A stretch of DNA of 64,000 nucleotides. Source: Herbaspirillum rubrisubalbicans. GTDB lineage: Bacteria; Pseudomonadota; Gammaproteobacteria; Burkholderiales; Burkholderiaceae_D. The notes under the pieces are model-generated. The model was not told where the DNA came from. It searched no databases and worked only from the letters and a program-made list of their open reading frames with translations. Shown piece after piece: positions 50,406-61,008 of this stretch (positions are counted from its first letter, which is position 1; each line of letters starts with the position of its first letter). The stretch lies in assembly GCF_003719195.1 (NCBI RefSeq), contig NZ_CP024996.1:4650001-4714000 (forward strand), written 5' to 3'. A program made the position numbers and the translations under genes.

Positions 50406-51266
50406 ATGTCTTCCACCTATCTGCTGATGCTGGCCATCTGCGCCGTCTGGCTGCCACCCCTGGCGCTGTCGCGCAGGCTGCACCTTGCCCTCTGGTTGCC
50501 GCTGCTGGTGCTGGCAGTGGTGACCGGCGTGGTCGATGGCCGCATCCAGGCCATGGGCGTCATCGGTTTGCTGGGATTGGGGGTGGCGGCATGGGGCGCC
50601 GCGCGAGCGAGCGTGAGCTGGCAAAGGCGCTGCCTGTTGATCCTGGCGCTACTGATGAGCCTGCTGCTGGCTCTGCATCGCTGGCCCGGCTTCATCAATG
50701 TGCAAGTGCTGCCACGCCAGGCCATCACGCCCGATGCCTTGCCTTTCCTGCTCTATGCCAACTTCGACAAAGGTGCGGCCGGGCTGTTGCTGCTGGCCTT
50801 GCTGGCGCCGCGCTGCCAGCGGCTACGGGAATGGTCAACGACGCTGCGGCTCACGCTGCTGCCGGGCTTCGTCACCATTGCCACGGTGATGCTGCTGGGC
50901 TGGCTCATCGGTATGGTGCGGCCTGAATGGAAATGGCCACCGTTCGCCGGCATCTTCCTGGCAATCAACCTGCTGTTGACGGTGGTGGCGGAAGAAGCCT
51001 TCTTCCGTGGTCTGATCCAATATCGGATGCAGGCCGCGTTACAGCATCTGCGCGCGGGAGACCTGCTGGCCGTGCTGGTGTCGGCCCTGCTGTTCGGTGC
51101 TGCCCATCTGGGTGGCGGCCTCGGCTATGCCGCGCTGGCTACCGTGGCCGGGCTCGGCTATGCCTGGGTCTTTCGTCGTAGCGCTCGCATCGAGTCCGCC
51201 ATCGCCCTGCACTTCACGCTCAATGCCGTGCATTTCATCGGCTTCACCTATCCCGCGCTGGCCTGA
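50406..51266 (+). CDS. CPBP-family intramembrane metalloprotease
   Basis: A 286-residue membrane protein with about eight hydrophobic segments. The Abi/CPBP motifs are present: EEAFFRGLIQYRMQ (EExxxR) near residue 196, FGAAHLGGG (FxxxH), and HFTLNAVHF near the C-terminus. Members include Rce1-like proteases and bacteriocin self-immunity proteins. Neither substrate nor bacteriocin genes are nearby. Confidence 0.85.
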   Translation: MSSTYLLMLAICAVWLPPLALSRRLHLALWLPLLVLAVVTGVVDGRIQAMGVIGLLGLGVAAWGAARASVSWQRRCLLILALLMSLLLALHRWPGFINVQVLPRQAITPDALPFLLYANFDKGAAGLLLLALLAPRCQRLREWSTTLRLTLLPGFVTIATVMLLGWLIGMVRPEWKWPPFAGIFLAINLLLTVVAEEAFFRGLIQYRMQAALQHLRAGDLLAVLVSALLFGAAHLGGGLGYAALATVAGLGYAWVFRRSARIESAIALHFTLNAVHFIGFTYPALA

Positions 51267-51295
51267 AGCGCGGCGAGAGGGGCCTACCAATGACA

Positions 51296-51315
51296 ACGCC
51301 CGCTGACGCGGGCGT
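51296..51315. terminator. Hairpin between convergent CPBP and pobA genes
   Basis: ACGCCCGC-TGAC-GCGGGCGT is a perfect 8-bp stem. No T tract follows on either strand, so it may end transcription only weakly. Confidence 0.4.
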
Positions 51316-51354
51316 GTTGCTCCAACCGGTATGTATCGAACAGTCCTGGCCGGA

Positions 51355-53653
<2,299 letters not shown>

Positions 53654-53662
53654 TTCACCTTC

Positions 53663-54475
53663 CTACAACAAGGCCCCCAGCTCCACCTGGATCTTCAGCA
53701 TGGCCGGCAGGCAGCGCTCCACCATGTCTTCCAGCTTCATACGGGCGGCATGGACGCTGATATTCATGGCCGCCACCACCTCGCCACGGAAATTGCGCAC
53801 CGGCACGGCCATGGTGCGCAAGCCCAGCTCCAGCTCCTGATCCACCAGCGCATAGCCTTGCACCCGGGCGCGCGCGATCTCCAGCGCCAGGCGTTCGACG
53901 TCGGTGATGGTATGGGCCGTGATGGCCTCCGGCTGGGCCCGGGCCAGGAGGGTGTCCAGCTCGGCCGGCGCCAGGTTGGCCAGCAGGATGCGGCCATTGG
54001 CGGTGCAGTAGGCCGGCACGCGGGTGCCGGGCTGCAAGGTGGTCGAGACCAGTTGTCCGGCGCTCACTGCGGCCACGCACACCAGTTGGTCATGATCGAG
54101 CACGCCGCAGGAGGCAGCCTCCCCCAGCGAATACGCCAACCGGTACAGCAAGGGCTGGACGATGCGCGGCAGGCGCGCCGAATGCAGGTAGGACTGCCCC
54201 AGCCGCAACACCATGGGGGTGAGCGAAAAGGTCTTGTTGTCGTGCCGCATGTAGCCCAGGTGGGTCAACGTGATCAGGTAGCGGCGCGCCGCCGCACGGG
54301 TCAGCCCGGTCAGTTGCGCCACCTCGGCGATGGTCAGGCGCGAGCGCTCCTGATCGAAGGCTTCGATAACCTGCAAGCCCTTTTCCAGGCCGGCCACCAG
54401 GTCGCGCTTGAGCGGGCCGTCATCGATCTGGACCGCCTCTGTCTCTGCCTCTGCTTCGATTCGCTCTTGCCTCAT
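53663..54475 (-). CDS. IclR-family regulator of protocatechuate genes (PcaR/PcaU-like)
   Basis: A 270-residue IclR protein. The winged HTH is in the N-terminal third (LTIAEVAQLTGLTRAAARRY), and the effector domain follows with AYCTANGRILLANL and the C-terminal MNISVHAARMKLEDMVE. PcaR and PcaU bind 3-oxoadipate or protocatechuate and control pca genes. It is divergent from pcaHG with a perfect palindrome between them. The start at 54475 (MRQERIEAEAE) follows a GGGG 5 nt upstream; an ATG 11 codons earlier is possible. Confidence 0.88.
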   Translation of the reverse strand: MRQERIEAEAETEAVQIDDGPLKRDLVAGLEKGLQVIEAFDQERSRLTIAEVAQLTGLTRAAARRYLITLTHLGYMRHDNKTFSLTPMVLRLGQSYLHSARLPRIVQPLLYRLAYSLGEAASCGVLDHDQLVCVAAVSAGQLVSTTLQPGTRVPAYCTANGRILLANLAPAELDTLLARAQPEAITAHTITDVERLALEIARARVQGYALVDQELELGLRTMAVPVRNFRGEVVAAMNISVHAARMKLEDMVERCLPAMLKIQVELGALL

Positions 54476-54545
54476 GCGTCCCCGCCCTGTGGATAAAACA
54501 ACGTTCATGCCGTGCCAATGGATAGCAGGTACAGAAAATCGGCCA

Positions 54546-54566
54546 TTTGTGCGATTTTCGCACAAA
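54546..54566. promoter_or_regulatory. Perfect palindromic operator, probable IclR (PcaR-type) site
   Basis: The 9-bp arms TTTGTGCGA and TCGCACAAA flank a TTT spacer. The half-site TCGCACAA resembles the known P. putida PcaR box. It lies between the divergent regulator and pcaH, centred about 80 bp upstream of the predicted pcaH transcription start. A further TCGCACA half-site is at 54660-54666. Confidence 0.7.
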
Positions 54567-54602
54567 GCGGGCGAATGGCGAATATGCTGCGCTGCGTTGA
54601 TC

Positions 54603-54631
54603 TTGAGGACCAGGGAAGGCTTGCCTACTAT
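54603..54631 (+). promoter_or_regulatory. Probable promoter of the pcaHGB-pcaCD operon
   Basis: TTGAGG (54603-54608), a 17-nt spacer, TACTAT (54626-54631). The leader to the pcaH ATG would be about 92 nt. The palindrome upstream sits in an activator-like position. Confidence 0.5.
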
Positions 54632-54729
54632 CTCTCCACACCCAAGCACGGCGCGCAAATCGCACATTCCGGCAGGCCAGGAATCCGAGCACGACGCCGC
54701 AACCACCACCGTCGATCTGAGGAGACCTC

Positions 54730-55422
54730 ATGCAATTCGATGCCATCGAACCCGGTGTCTATCCGGAACTGATCTATCCCCCTTACAAGTCCACCGTCAA
54801 GCGTGGCCCCACCCAGGCGCCGCTGCGCGTGCGCGATGAGACCGCCACCGGCAGCAACCTGTTCGCCTCGCCCAAGCTGATCCTGCCGCACGACATGGAC
54901 CTGACCAAGCAGGGCAAGGGCGAGCCGCTGGGCGAAAAGATCGTGGTCACCGGTCGCGTGCTGGACGAAGATGGCAAGCCGGTGCGCAATTCCCTGCTGG
55001 AAGTCTGGCAATGCAATGCCGCCGGTCGCTACTTCCACAAGAAGGACCAGCACGACGCCCCGCTGGACCCCAACTTCACCGGCTTTGGCAAGATGCTCAC
55101 CGATGACGACGGCCGCTACCGCTTCGTCTCCATCAAGCCCGGCCCGTATCCCTGGGGCAACCACCACAAGGCCTGGCGTCCGGCGCACATCCACTTCTCG
55201 CTGTTCGGCAACGTCTATGCACAGCGCCTGGTGACCCAGATGTACTTCCCCAACGACCCGCTGTTCGCCTACGACCCGATCTTCCAGAGCATCCCCGACG
55301 AAGCCGCCCGCCAGCGCCTGATCTCGCGTTTCTCGCTGGAAGAAACGGTGGACGACAAGATGCTGGGCTATGAATTCGATATCGTCCTGCGCGGCCGCAA
55401 CGCCACGCCCATGGGCATCTGA
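54730..55422 (+). CDS. pcaH: Protocatechuate 3,4-dioxygenase beta subunit
   Basis: A 230-residue subunit that carries the non-heme Fe(III) of intradiol ring cleavage. The four ligands are visible: Tyr in AAGRYFHKKD, Tyr in KPGPYPWGNHHKAW, and the two His in RPAHIHFSLFGN. The product is 3-carboxy-cis,cis-muconate. GAGGAG precedes the ATG. pcaG follows after 17 bp. Confidence 0.97.
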   Translation: MQFDAIEPGVYPELIYPPYKSTVKRGPTQAPLRVRDETATGSNLFASPKLILPHDMDLTKQGKGEPLGEKIVVTGRVLDEDGKPVRNSLLEVWQCNAAGRYFHKKDQHDAPLDPNFTGFGKMLTDDDGRYRFVSIKPGPYPWGNHHKAWRPAHIHFSLFGNVYAQRLVTQMYFPNDPLFAYDPIFQSIPDEAARQRLISRFSLEETVDDKMLGYEFDIVLRGRNATPMGI

Positions 55423-55439
55423 ACAAGGCAGGAGAGCAC

Positions 55440-55952
55440 ATGAGCAACATCACCACTTCGCAAACCATCGGCCCCTTCCCGCACGAAGCCTGGGCCTGGG
55501 CGGTAGAACTGACTGCCCGCGTGGACAGCAGCGCACCGCAGGTCAAGATCAGCGGCGCCATCCTCGACGGCGACGGCGTACCCATCAACGATGCCTGGGC
55601 CGAAGCCTGGCTGCCTGGCAGTGCTGGTGCAGAAACTTCACATGCCATCCCTGGATATCGCCGCGTACCCACCGATGAGGAAGGAAAATTCACATTTTCG
55701 ATTTCCCAGCCTCAGCCGCCCGCCGGCAAGCCGGTGGCCTACGTGACGGTGTTTGCCCGCGGCCTGGTCAAGCACCAGTTCAGCGCCGTGTTCCTGGAAG
55801 ACGATCCGGCCCTGGCGCAATCGGCCCTGCTGGAACAAGTCCCGGCCGACCGCCGCGACACCCTGATCGCCCGCAAGCAACCTGACGGCAGCTACCTGTG
55901 GAACATCCACATGCAAGGTGCGCGCGAGACGGTATTCTTCGACTACATCTGA
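55440..55952 (+). CDS. pcaG: Protocatechuate 3,4-dioxygenase alpha subunit
   Basis: A 170-residue partner of PcaH that shapes the active site but binds no iron. The start MSNITTSQTIGPFPHEAWAW, the ILDGDGVPINDAWAEAW segment and the C-terminal HMQGARETVFFDYI are typical. It is slightly shorter than many PcaG proteins (about 195-200), with the loss mainly in the middle loop. AGGAG lies upstream. Confidence 0.95.
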   Translation: MSNITTSQTIGPFPHEAWAWAVELTARVDSSAPQVKISGAILDGDGVPINDAWAEAWLPGSAGAETSHAIPGYRRVPTDEEGKFTFSISQPQPPAGKPVAYVTVFARGLVKHQFSAVFLEDDPALAQSALLEQVPADRRDTLIARKQPDGSYLWNIHMQGARETVFFDYI

Positions 55953-55978
55953 ACGCCTGTTACGGCGTAATGATCCTG

Positions 55979-56009
55979 GGGATCCACAGGCTTTGGCCTG
56001 TCGGATCCC
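55979..56009 (+). repeat. Hairpin between pcaG and pcaB
   Basis: GGGATCC-ACAGGC (55979-55991) pairs with GCCTGT-C-GGATCCC (55996-56009), 13 pairs with one bulged C around a TTTG loop. A smaller ACGCC/GGCGT stem lies just upstream. There is no T tract, so it may stabilise or process the mRNA rather than terminate it. Confidence 0.55.
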
Positions 56010-56052
56010 GCTTGCATTGGATCACGCCGGCTGGGCAAGCACTGGAGACTTC

Positions 56053-57420
56053 ATGAGCGTTTCGATCTTCGACAGCTTCCTCACCACCTCCGAGATGATC
56101 GCGGTCTTCGACGACCAGGCGGTGGTGCAGGCAATGCTGCGCTTCGAACAGGTCCTGGCCGAAGCCGAAGCGGCCGAAGGCATCATCCCCGAAGCTGCGG
56201 CACGCGCTATTGCCAGCGTCTGCCGCGCCCCGCTCTACGACATCAATGCGCTGATCGTGGCCGGGCGCCGCGCCGGTGCCCTGGCCATCCCGCTGGTCAA
56301 GGAATTGCAGCGCACCGTGGCCCTCTACAGCGAACAGGCCGCCACCCACGTGCATTGGGGCAGCACCAGCCAGGATGTGCTGGACACGGCCATGGTGCTG
56401 GTTACGCGCGACGCCTTGCGACTGGTGGATGATGAACTGGCGCAACTGTCGGGCCGACTGCTGGAACTGGCGCAATCCCATCTCGCCACCCCGGTACTGG
56501 CGCGCACCCTGATGCAGCCGGCGCAGGTCACCAGCCTGGGCCTGAAGTTCTGCAACTGGGCCGCGCCGCTGCTGCGCGCACGGGCGCAATTGCAGGCGCT
56601 GGCCGAACGCGCCCTGCAATTGCAGCTCGGGGGTGCGGTGGGCACCCTGTCCGTGCTGGGCGAGAAAGGCCCGGCCGTGGCCGCGCGCATGGCCGCCGCA
56701 CTGGAATTGAAGACCCCGGAAGCGGCCTGGCACACCCAGCGCGATGAATGGATCCGCTTGGGAACCGAGATGGCAGTGTTGGCCGGCAGCCTGGGCAAGA
56801 TCGCCACCGACCTTTCGCTGATGGCGCAAGGCGAGATCGCTGAACTGGCCGAGCCTTCCGGCAATGGCCGAGGAGGTTCCTCAGCCATGCCGCACAAGCG
56901 CAACCCGGTCTCTTCCATGATCGCCCTGGCTGCCGCCGCGCGCGCCCCGCAACAGGCCGCCACCCTGCTGGCGACGATGTCGCAGCAGCACGAACGTGGC
57001 CTGGGCAACTGGCAAGCCGAACTGGCCGAATGGCCGGCCCTGTTCCTGGGCGTGCATGGCGCGCTGCGGGCGCTCAACGATGCCTTTGCCGGGCTGGTCA
57101 TCGATGCGGCGCGCATGTTGCGCAACATCGATGCCCTGCAGGGATTGGTGTTTGCCGAATCCGCCTCCATTGCCCTGGCCGGCGTGATCGGCCGCCCGCG
57201 CGCCCATGCCCTGCTGGAACAACTGACCCGCAAGACCGTGGCCGCAGGCACGCAACTAGTTGATATGCTGGTGCAAGCGGTGCAGGCCGATGCGCAGCTC
57301 GGCCGCGAACTTGACCTCGACATGCTGCGCGCCTTGTTCGATCCGGTCGAGGCAACCCTGCCGGCGCGGCGCATTGCCGAACGCCAGCTCGACACCTGGC
57401 GTTCGGTGCTGGCACAGTAG
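56053..57420 (+). CDS. pcaB: 3-carboxy-cis,cis-muconate cycloisomerase
   Basis: A 455-residue member of the fumarase/aspartase superfamily that lactonises 3-carboxymuconate. The three superfamily regions are seen: THVHWGSTSQDVLDTAMVL, LGGAVGTLSVLGEKG, and the signature GGSSAMPHKRNPVSS. GGAG is 6 nt before the ATG; an open extension upstream overlaps pcaG and is not conserved. The next gene begins 49 bp later. Confidence 0.96.
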   Translation: MSVSIFDSFLTTSEMIAVFDDQAVVQAMLRFEQVLAEAEAAEGIIPEAAARAIASVCRAPLYDINALIVAGRRAGALAIPLVKELQRTVALYSEQAATHVHWGSTSQDVLDTAMVLVTRDALRLVDDELAQLSGRLLELAQSHLATPVLARTLMQPAQVTSLGLKFCNWAAPLLRARAQLQALAERALQLQLGGAVGTLSVLGEKGPAVAARMAAALELKTPEAAWHTQRDEWIRLGTEMAVLAGSLGKIATDLSLMAQGEIAELAEPSGNGRGGSSAMPHKRNPVSSMIALAAAARAPQQAATLLATMSQQHERGLGNWQAELAEWPALFLGVHGALRALNDAFAGLVIDAARMLRNIDALQGLVFAESASIALAGVIGRPRAHALLEQLTRKTVAAGTQLVDMLVQAVQADAQLGRELDLDMLRALFDPVEATLPARRIAERQLDTWRSVLAQ

Positions 57421-57469
57421 ATTGCCCTGGATAAACCACAACTACATCAACGAACAGAGAGAGAACCCC

Positions 57470-58732
57470 ATGAGCTACGATCCGCTGGACCATGATTTCG
57501 AACGTGGAATGCGCAACCGCCGCAGTGTGCTGGGCGACCAATGGGTGGACCGGTCGGTGGCCAATGCCACCAACTTCAACGCCGACTTCCAGAACCTGAT
57601 CACCCGTTTCGCCTGGCACGAGATCTGGGGTCGCCCCGGCCTGGAACACAAGACCCGCCGCATCATCGTGCTGGCCATCACCATCGCCCTGGGGCGCTGG
57701 GAAGAATTCGAACTGCATGTGCGCGCCGCCTTGACCGGGGACGCCGCCACCCGGTTGACGCCGGATGAACTGAAGGAAGTGATGATCCAGGCCGCCGTCT
57801 ATGCCGGCGTACCGGCCGGCAATACGGCCTTCACCCATGCCCAGAAGATCCTGCGCGAAGTAGGCGAGCAGATCGGTTACGTGGTGGCGCCCCAGGCACC
57901 CACCGACAGCGTGCATCCCGGCGTGGGGCGGGAAGGGCGTACCGCGTCTTCACCGGCGCTGCATTACACGCTGCGCGAGCCGCGCAATGGCAAGGCGCCG
58001 CGTCATACGGTGGTGCTGTCGCACGCCCTGGGCACGGACCTGATGATGTGGGATGGCCTGGCCAACCTGCTGGCGGCCGATTGCCGGGTGATCACCTATG
58101 ACCATCGCGGGCATGGCAGTTCTGAGAAAGTCGATGGTCTCTACAGCATGGCCGATCTGGCCGACGATGCAGCGCGCCTGTTGCGTGAGCTCGATAGCGG
58201 GCCGGTGGTGTGGGTGGGCTTGTCGATGGGCGGCATGGTGGGGCAGGAGCTGGCGTTGCGGCATCCGGCGCTGGTGCGCGCGCTGGTGTTGGCCAATACC
58301 ACTTCAGGCTATCCACAGGCAGCGCGTGAAGCCTGGCAGCAGCGCATCGCGACGGTGCGCGCCGAAGGTATCGAGGCGATTGCCGATGCGGTGATGGGGC
58401 GCTATTTCCATGAGGACTTCCGAGCGGCGCAAGCGGCGACGGTGGCGCGTTATCGTCATCGTCTGGTCGCTACCGATGCGGTGGGGTATGTGGGTTGCTG
58501 TCATGCGGTGGGCACCGTGGATACGGCTGCACGACTGGGGGAGATCAAGCTGCCGGCGCTGGTGATTGCGGGGGAGCTGGATCAGGGCACGCCGGTTTCC
58601 ATGGCGCAGGTGTTGGTAGAGGGGATCGCCGGGGCACGGCTGGAGGTGATTGCCGGAGCTTCGCATATCAGTGCGGTGGAGCAGCCGGGGGCGTTTGCTG
58701 AGTTGGTTTGCGGGTTTATTGAGGGGCTTTGA
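57470..58732 (+). CDS. pcaCD: Fused 4-carboxymuconolactone decarboxylase / 3-oxoadipate enol-lactonase (PcaCD)
   Basis: A 420-residue fusion. Residues 1-135 are PcaC (HDFERGMRNRRSVLGDQWVD, ITRFAWHEIWGRPGLEHKTR, VMIQAAVYAGVPAGNTAF). Residues about 160-420 are an alpha/beta-hydrolase of the PcaD type: nucleophile in WVGLSMGGMVGQ, Asp in IAGELDQGTP, His in AGASHISAVEQ. It performs the last two steps to 3-oxoadipate. The order CMD then ELH is the reverse of the actinobacterial PcaL fusion (ELH then CMD). The chosen ATG follows AGAGAGAGAACCCC; a longer open frame overlapping pcaB is unsupported. Confidence 0.93.
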   Translation: MSYDPLDHDFERGMRNRRSVLGDQWVDRSVANATNFNADFQNLITRFAWHEIWGRPGLEHKTRRIIVLAITIALGRWEEFELHVRAALTGDAATRLTPDELKEVMIQAAVYAGVPAGNTAFTHAQKILREVGEQIGYVVAPQAPTDSVHPGVGREGRTASSPALHYTLREPRNGKAPRHTVVLSHALGTDLMMWDGLANLLAADCRVITYDHRGHGSSEKVDGLYSMADLADDAARLLRELDSGPVVWVGLSMGGMVGQELALRHPALVRALVLANTTSGYPQAAREAWQQRIATVRAEGIEAIADAVMGRYFHEDFRAAQAATVARYRHRLVATDAVGYVGCCHAVGTVDTAARLGEIKLPALVIAGELDQGTPVSMAQVLVEGIAGARLEVIAGASHISAVEQPGAFAELVCGFIEGL

Positions 58733-58782
58733 AGACATACCGGCGTTGCCGTTCAGTTGAAGGCCGAAGCGCGGATGCGGAC

Positions 58783-59112
58783 TCACGAGAATAGCTCGGA
58801 GTGAGTCCCACTGCGCACGAAAACGACCAGGCCACTCTTGCCCGAGTCTTCCAGCGTGTAGATCAGCAGAAAATCGCCGCCGATGTGGCACTCACGATGC
58901 CCTGCCCAATCACCCGTAAGCGAGTGATCGAGCCATTCAGGCGGCAGCGGCCCGTCGTTGGCGATCAGCAACGTCATGGCCTCTTTCAGCCGGTTCATGT
59001 CGTAGCGACCGGAGTGAGACAGGCGCTGCCAGTCTTTGAGGAAAACCTTGGTGTAATCCGACGCGCGGGGTAGGTTCGCCCGCTTACTTGCGGCTGGCTT
59101 CTTCGAGGTCAT
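58783..59112 (-). CDS. YafQ/RelE-family mRNA interferase toxin
   Basis: A 109-residue protein. The core from YTKVFLKDWQRLSHSGRYDM matches YafQ, and the catalytic-region features are HSLTGDWAGHRECHIGGDFL, LIYTLED and a terminal VVFVRSGTHSELFS. The first 18 residues are basic and may be an extension. It overlaps the antitoxin gene by 29 bp, showing coupled expression. Such toxins cut mRNA on the ribosome and are held by the partner. Confidence 0.88.
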   Translation of the reverse strand: MTSKKPAASKRANLPRASDYTKVFLKDWQRLSHSGRYDMNRLKEAMTLLIANDGPLPPEWLDHSLTGDWAGHRECHIGGDFLLIYTLEDSGKSGLVVFVRSGTHSELFS

Positions 59113-59365
59113 CGAGCAGAGCGTCAGTGGTTGCGAAGCGGGCGCGACGATTCTTGATCATCTCGTTGGCCTCGGCGATGGCGACGCGGCTACTGGCGTT
59201 CGGTGCTTTAAGCGCGAACGGCAGTTCCTTGTCAGCGACGACACGGGTCAGAAACACCCGGATCGCATCGGAGACGGTCAGGCCCATAGCGGCCAGCGTT
59301 TCCGCAGCCTGTGCCTTGACGTTCTCGTCCACACGAACGTGAATCATAGTGGTGTTAGCAGCCAT
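59084..59365 (-). CDS. DinJ/RelB-family antitoxin
   Basis: A 93-residue ribbon-helix-helix protein, MAANTTMIHVRVDENVKAQA, then AAMGLTVSDAIRVFLTRVVA. The C-terminal half (EANEMIKNRRARFATTDALL) should wrap the toxin. A longer open frame upstream to 59593 is not conserved and overlaps the neighbouring gene. Its promoter carries a palindrome for autoregulation. Confidence 0.9.
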   Translation of the reverse strand: MAANTTMIHVRVDENVKAQAAETLAAMGLTVSDAIRVFLTRVVADKELPFALKAPNASSRVAIAEANEMIKNRRARFATTDALLDDLEEASRK

Positions 59366-59391
59366 GACGAACTCCCTTTGAGACTGATTGA

Positions 59392-59425
59392 GATACAATG
59401 TATCGCAATCGGTCGGTTTGCGCAA
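59392..59425 (-). promoter_or_regulatory. Promoter and operator of the toxin-antitoxin pair
   Basis: On the minus strand TTGCGC (59420-59425), 17 nt, TACATT (59397-59402). The -10 box lies inside the perfect palindrome GATACAATGTATC (59392-59404), an ideal place for repression by the antitoxin. Confidence 0.65.
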
Positions 59426-59461
59426 GGCTGACCTTTTATTCGACCGGATGAGTAAGCCACC

Positions 59462-60079
59462 ATGCCCCTGACACACGAACAATGGCAATCGACCTGGCGC
59501 ACGCTGGGCCTTCCCTGCCCGGATGCGCAATGGTTTGATGCGATCATCGAGCATTACAGCCAACCCCATCGCCACTACCACACACTTCAGCATCTCGAAG
59601 AATGCTTCGGGAAATGGGAAGAGCTGCGTGCGGAATCACACCATCCCGGAGAAGTTGAATTAGCGCTGTGGTTTCATGACCTCATCTACGATGTCCGGCG
59701 CCATGACAATGAAGAACGCAGTGCAGCGCAGGCAACCACCTGCCTGCAAGAAGCGGGCGCAACGGAAGAAACGGCGCGACGCGTACATGCGCTGATCATG
59801 GCCACGCGGCAGCACGATGCAAAGGCGGACGTGGATGCCACCATCCTGGTGGATGTAGATCTTTCCATCCTCGCAGCGCCGGCGGCGCGCTTTCAGGAAT
59901 ACGAGCGGCAGATTCGCGCCGAATATCAATACGTCCCGCTGCCGCTCTTTAAGCAGGAACGTAAAAAGATACTGCAAGCTTTCCTGCATCGCCCAAGGAT
60001 TTTCAATACGGACAGGTTCTTTCAACGTTACGAACAAGCGGCGCGCGAGAATATCGAACAGGCCTTGCAAGGAGAGTGA
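59462..60079 (+). CDS. HD-superfamily metal-dependent phosphohydrolase-like protein
   Basis: A 205-residue protein. The metal site is suggested by HRHYHTLQHLEECF and LALWFHDLIYD (the HD pair), with a further His in VHALIMATRQHDAKADVD and Asp in ILVDVDLSIL. Proteins of this group are predicted nucleotide phosphohydrolases without a tested substrate; database names mentioning a receptor subunit are misleading. It is divergent from the toxin-antitoxin pair. Confidence 0.8.
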   Translation: MPLTHEQWQSTWRTLGLPCPDAQWFDAIIEHYSQPHRHYHTLQHLEECFGKWEELRAESHHPGEVELALWFHDLIYDVRRHDNEERSAAQATTCLQEAGATEETARRVHALIMATRQHDAKADVDATILVDVDLSILAAPAARFQEYERQIRAEYQYVPLPLFKQERKKILQAFLHRPRIFNTDRFFQRYEQAARENIEQALQGE

Positions 60080-60127
60080 TTTCTCCAGTGCCGAGCCGAC
60101 TTGCCATGCGCTGACATCCTTTGGGCC

Positions 60128-60910
60128 CTAGCCGCGCAGGAGATGAATACCCAAGCCCTCTCGGCCTGGTTCGATCTCCGGGCGCAAGGTCAGCGCGGGT
60201 ATTTCATAGTCGCCTGCGTTCTGCTTGCGGAAAGGGATCGGCGCGGTCGTGGCGAGCGCGTCCAGCCGCTGCCCCAGCGCCTCGCAGACCTTTACGAATC
60301 CGGCCTCATCGATCTTGCTGGTGCGGTAGATCACATGCGGCGGCAGTACCTCAAATCCTGGATAGAACAGGATGCCATGCTGGATCGGGAACAGGATGTC
60401 ATCGATCGGGCCATTGATACCGCGCGGCGCGTAATGCGATTCCCAGCCGCCGGTGGTGACCACCAGCATCGCCCGCTTTCCGGCAAACCTGCCTTCTCCA
60501 TAACGATCCCCCCAGTGCGTATCGGAATGCTCGCCAACGCCGTAGGCGAGACCATAGGCATACACCCGCTCAACCCATCCCTTGAGGATGGCCGGCAACG
60601 AGAACCACCACAGTGGAAATTGCAGGATGACCGTGTCGGCCCAGCGCAGCTTTTCCTGCTCGCGTGCAATGTCGGCGCTTTGAGTGCCGTTCTCGAACGC
60701 CTGCCTGGAGTTGCGGGAGACATCCAGGCGTGCGCCCGGCTGCGATGCGGTGTTATCTCCCGCATCCAGCGCAGCCTTCCACTGCATGGCATAAAGATCG
60801 GATACCTGGACGACATGGCCTGCCCGCTGCAAGCGCTGGACAGTGAAATCCTTGAGCGAACCATTGAGCGAGCGCGGTTCGGGGTGGGCATAGACAAGAA
60901 GAACGTTCAT
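60128..60910 (-). CDS. NAD(P)H-dependent quinone reductase (flavodoxin-2 fold)
   Basis: A 260-residue FAD/FMN enzyme of the NQO1/MdaB type. MNVLLVYAHPEPRSLNGSLK is the flavin-binding start, followed by WADTVILQFPLWWFSLPAIL and AMLVVTTGGWESHY. It would reduce quinones by two electrons. The start at 60910 has GGAG about 9 nt upstream; codons at 60925 and 60940 are alternatives. It is divergent from a LysR regulator 100 bp away, a common regulator-target pair. Confidence 0.87.
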   Translation of the reverse strand: MNVLLVYAHPEPRSLNGSLKDFTVQRLQRAGHVVQVSDLYAMQWKAALDAGDNTASQPGARLDVSRNSRQAFENGTQSADIAREQEKLRWADTVILQFPLWWFSLPAILKGWVERVYAYGLAYGVGEHSDTHWGDRYGEGRFAGKRAMLVVTTGGWESHYAPRGINGPIDDILFPIQHGILFYPGFEVLPPHVIYRTSKIDEAGFVKVCEALGQRLDALATTAPIPFRKQNAGDYEIPALTLRPEIEPGREGLGIHLLRG

Positions 60911-61008
60911 GAACTGGTGCTCCATCAGTAAGTCAGTCAATCAGTGAGCACACGATAGGCCTGTCTGAGATATATTGGAAATTGATTTCCACAATTCCAG
61001 GTATTTCC

